DNA of 7,543 nucleotides from Actinomycetes bacterium (GTDB taxonomy: Bacteria > Actinomycetota > Acidimicrobiia > Acidimicrobiales > UBA8190): contig JAJYAB010000082.1 of the NCBI GenBank assembly GCA_021779775.1, positions 1 to 7,543 on the forward strand, in the 5' to 3' direction. Positions 5,191-7,543 of the stretch are shown one piece after another. The notes under the pieces are model-generated. The model searched no databases. It saw nothing but the letters and a program-made list of their open reading frames with translations, and was not told the DNA's origin. The position numbers and the translations under genes were made by a program. Each line of letters begins with the position of its first letter. Position 1 is the stretch's first letter.

Positions 5191-7543
5191 TCAGGTCGGC
5201 GAGCGGTCGAGGACGCCGGATGTGTCGGCACCGAGGACCGGTGCCGGAGCAAGGCGCCAGCGCCGCCCAGCCAGCCGCCAGGGCGGCCCTGGCAGGAGGA
5301 CCCGCCCGAGGTCGGGGTCGTCGACCTCGACCCAGAAGCCGGTGGCCTGCAGGTGCGGGTCGGCCAGCAGGTCGGCGATGGTGGTCACCGGGGTGACCGG
5401 CACGCCGCGCCGCTGCCCCTCCGTGAACAGCTCGTACTTGGTGTAGGTCGAGCTGAGCTCCTCGGCCCACTGGTCGAGCAGCTCAGGCGTCTCGACGCGT
5501 GCCAGCAGCTCGCGGAAGACCGGTTCGGTGGCCGTCTCGTTGCCCGTCCGCTCCTGCATCCAGAGGGCGATGGCGTCCCAGTGGGCGGGTTGGAGGATGA
5601 CGATCGACGCCCAGCCGTCCTGGCATGGGTAGAGGCCCCAGGGCCGCAGGAGCGGACGGCGGTTTCCCTGGCGAGGCCGGTGCTGAAGATCGGAGAGGTA
5701 GATCGGGACGCCGGTCTCGCAGGCGACCGCTACCGCCGTCTCCTGCATCGACACGTCCACCAGCTGGCCACGGCCGGTCCGGTCCCGCGCTGCGAGGGCC
5801 ACCAGCGTGCCCACTGCGGCGTTGATGGCGGCGAGGTGACAGGCCAGCTGGGCCGGACCGCCGGGAACGACCGGTGGGGTGTCGGCGTGCCCGGTGGTGT
5901 ACAGGACACCAGACGCTGCCCAGGCCACCAGGTTCGAGCCCCGCCACCTGCGGCGTGGCCCGTCACGCCCGAACGGCGTGACGGAGACCCACACCACGGC
6001 GGGACCCTCAGCGACCACCGCGTCGTAGCCGGTACCCAGGTCGTCGAGGAGGCCTGGCGCCGTCGCGTCGAGCACCACGTCGGCGCTGACCGCTAGGCGG
6101 CGCAGCCGGGCAGGCCCGTCGGGGTCGGCCAGGTCCACGACCACGCTGCGGCAGCCGCCGGCGAAGGCAGACCACCACAGCCCCGGTTCGCCGGCCGGGT
6201 CGACGCCACCGGTGGGCGTGCTCCGCAGCGGCCCGCCGCCGGGGGGTTCTACCAGGAGGACCTCGGCGCCAAGGCCGGCGAAGATCCGTACGGCCTGGGC
6301 GATCTCCGGACCGCCGAGGGCGACCACCCGAAGCCCGGTCAGGGAGAGGTCGTCGCCGTGCTCCGCCGGCACGGCATCCGCCGGTGCCACCGCAGGGTCC
6401 TCGGCCGCAGGGTCCTCGGCCGCAGGGTCCTCGGCTGCAGGGTCGTAGCCGAGCTGGCGCAGCACCACCTGGCCCCACGGCCGCCAGGGCCGGTCGGTGG
6501 GTTCATGGTCGCTCACGCTGGGAAGCCATGCCGCGCCGGCATCGACGAGCCTACCGATCTCATCCTCTGCGTACCCGCAGACGTCACGCAAGACCGCGAC
6601 GGTGTGCTCGGCGAACGGCGGCCCGGCCGAATCGAACCGCCCGGGCGTCGCCGACAGGTTGACCGGCACACCGGTGAAGAAGTCGACCCCGACACGGGGA
6701 TGGGGGGCGAACGCCCAGAACTGCCGGTCGGCCAGCTGGGGGTCGAGCACGAGCCCCTCGTTGTCGGCCACCGCAGCGGCTGCCACGCCTGCCTCCTGGA
6801 GCCAGTGGGCGACTTCGGCGCTGGTGTGGCGGGCGGTCCACCCGGCGACCAGCTCGTCGGCCAGGTCGTGGTGCTCGGTCCGTGCGGCCGCCGTTGCCAG
6901 CCGTGGATCCTCCGCCCACTCCGGATGCGCGGCCAGGGCGCACAGGGCGCGCCACCCGGCATCGCACGCGACGCTCACCGCGACCCACCGGTCGCTGCCG
7001 CGGCAGGGGTAGACCCCCTGGGGCGCTACGCCCGGCTGGCGGTTCCCGGTGGCGGCCGGGGAGACGCCGGTGCGACCATGGGCGAGGACGAGGGGGCCGA
7101 GCAGCGAGACCGTCGCTTCCATCTGCGACAGGTCGATGCACGCCCCCCGCCCCGTGGCAGCCCTCCTCCGCAGCTCAGCCAGCACGGCGACCGAGGCCTG
7201 CACGCCGCTGGAGTAGTCGGGGTACGAGATGGTGGCTATCCCTGCCGGATCGTGGCCGGGGTGCCCGGTGAGGCCCTCGAGGGCGACCAGCGGGGCCTGG
7301 TTGGGTCCCCACGCCACATAGTCGTAGTATGGCGAGGTCGGGTCGGAGCCGAACCCGGGCAGCGCTGCATACACGATGTCGGGCCGCAGTGCCCGGACCT
7401 CCTCGTAGGTGAGGCCGAGGCGGCGGACCGCCGGCGCTGTGTAGTTGGTGAGGAACACGTCGCTGCGAGACACCAGGCGCCGCATGGCCTCGGCTCCGTC
7501 CGCCGTCTTCAGGTCGAGCCCGACCGAGCGCTTGCCGGCGTTG
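5191..7543 (-). CDS. Tandem-domain CaiB/BaiF (family III) CoA-transferase, N-terminus outside window
   Basis: The frame is open to the window edge, so the protein is partial: 783 residues visible, with the N-terminal Rossmann start of domain 1 missing. Residue numbers count from AAC at 7542. Domain 1 (about 1-340) opens with the family motif NAGKRSVGLDLK and has NYTAPAVRRLGLTYEEV. Its probable catalytic Asp is D137 (7134-7132) in CIDLSQME. Domain 2 (about 400-783) starts with LTGLRVVALGG and GAEVLLVEPPGG and has LVDVSMQE with D596 (5757-5755). Both halves keep the Asp that forms the acyl anhydride. A repetitive Ala-Glu-Asp-Pro linker joins them. These enzymes move CoA between carboxylates through interlocked dimers; a fused pair may form that dimer within one chain. 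Tandem forms are known in actinobacteria. The substrate is unknown; lipid, sterol or carnitine-like acids are candidates only by family. Confidence 0.9.
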   Translation of the reverse strand, partial: NAGKRSVGLDLKTADGAEAMRRLVSRSDVFLTNYTAPAVRRLGLTYEEVRALRPDIVYAALPGFGSDPTSPYYDYVAWGPNQAPLVALEGLTGHPGHDPAGIATISYPDYSSGVQASVAVLAELRRRAATGRGACIDLSQMEATVSLLGPLVLAHGRTGVSPAATGNRQPGVAPQGVYPCRGSDRWVAVSVACDAGWRALCALAAHPEWAEDPRLATAAARTEHHDLADELVAGWTARHTSAEVAHWLQEAGVAAAAVADNEGLVLDPQLADRQFWAFAPHPRVGVDFFTGVPVNLSATPGRFDSAGPPFAEHTVAVLRDVCGYAEDEIGRLVDAGAAWLPSVSDHEPTDRPWRPWGQVVLRQLGYDPAAEDPAAEDPAAEDPAVAPADAVPAEHGDDLSLTGLRVVALGGPEIAQAVRIFAGLGAEVLLVEPPGGGPLRSTPTGGVDPAGEPGLWWSAFAGGCRSVVVDLADPDGPARLRRLAVSADVVLDATAPGLLDDLGTGYDAVVAEGPAVVWVSVTPFGRDGPRRRWRGSNLVAWAASGVLYTTGHADTPPVVPGGPAQLACHLAAINAAVGTLVALAARDRTGRGQLVDVSMQETAVAVACETGVPIYLSDLQHRPRQGNRRPLLRPWGLYPCQDGWASIVILQPAHWDAIALWMQERTGNETATEPVFRELLARVETPELLDQWAEELSSTYTKYELFTEGQRRGVPVTPVTTIADLLADPHLQATGFWVEVDDPDLGRVLLPGPPWRLAGRRWRLAPAPVLGADTSGVLDRSPT
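6391..6445 (-). repeat. 15-bp tandem repeat encoding the interdomain linker
   Basis: Three exact 15-bp units (6391-6405, 6406-6420, 6421-6435) and 10 bp of a fourth with one change (6436-6445) lie in frame in the CoA-transferase. Each unit encodes a rotation of Ala-Glu-Asp-Pro-Ala on the minus strand. Copy-number change would alter linker length by 5 residues without breaking the frame. Confidence 0.9.

Noticed and set aside
4758..5396. 212-codon plus-strand open frame with a moderately protein-like N-terminal half
   Set aside because: The first part is antisense to the acidic gene, whose Glu/Asp codons read as Leu/Val/Phe on the other strand and mimic a hydrophobic protein. The minus-strand gene has the better ribosome binding site and a zinc-ribbon ending.
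5353..6096. 247-codon plus-strand open frame opposite the CoA-transferase
   Set aside because: Lies wholly inside domain 2 of a clear CoA-transferase on the other strand; the product has no recognisable motif.
6391..6445. Tandem repeat considered as a CRISPR-like array
   Set aside because: Units are directly adjacent with no spacers, are multiples of three and stay in frame inside a coding region.

Overview
The window is a high-GC chromosomal segment with seven protein-coding genes or gene fragments and almost no spare DNA. Several things point to an actinobacterium: the strongly GC-biased third codon positions, GTG and TTG starts, TANNNT-type -10 hexamers, a superoxide dismutase that follows the Mycobacterium tuberculosis iron enzyme residue for residue around the metal, and a small zinc-ribbon protein resembling the actinobacterial DUF4193 family. 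An uncultured or poorly studied lineage such as Acidimicrobiia would fit, but that is inference. I see no mobile element, RNA gene or CRISPR array, and nothing that looks recently transferred.

Layout. Bases 1-126 hold the C-terminal end of an unidentified plus-strand gene ending in a short tandem repeat. A TetR-family repressor (152-820, minus) meets it tail to tail and is divergent from a 14-helix DHA2-type MFS drug exporter (891-2552, plus). The 70-bp space between repressor and exporter, plus the first repressor codons, holds two near-identical 16-bp operators and two promoters whose -10 boxes overlap on opposite strands. This is a compact drug-responsive efflux switch and the best-supported regulatory structure in the window.

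Bases 2709-4693 form a likely three-gene plus-strand operon: Fe/Mn superoxide dismutase (TTG start, good ribosome binding site), a fumarylacetoacetate-hydrolase-fold enzyme 21 bp later, and an ArfB-type ribosome-rescue peptidyl-tRNA hydrolase whose GTG start overlaps the preceding stop in a GTGA junction. The combination of radical detoxification, catabolic hydrolase and ribosome rescue is unusual, and I cannot assign it one pathway.

Bases 4704-7543 are minus strand: a short, very acidic protein with a C-terminal four-cysteine zinc ribbon (DUF4193-like), and upstream of it a large CaiB/BaiF (family III) CoA-transferase made of two fused transferase domains. Its N-terminus lies beyond the right edge. 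The two domains are joined by a linker encoded by an in-frame 15-bp tandem repeat. A 7-bp GC-rich hairpin sits in the 10-bp gap between the convergent ArfB and zinc-ribbon genes.

No strong candidate for an undescribed multi-gene system was found. The most checkable observations are the dual-operator divergent switch with a probably leaderless repressor mRNA, the repeat-linked tandem CoA-transferase, and the sod-FAH-arfB gene order.
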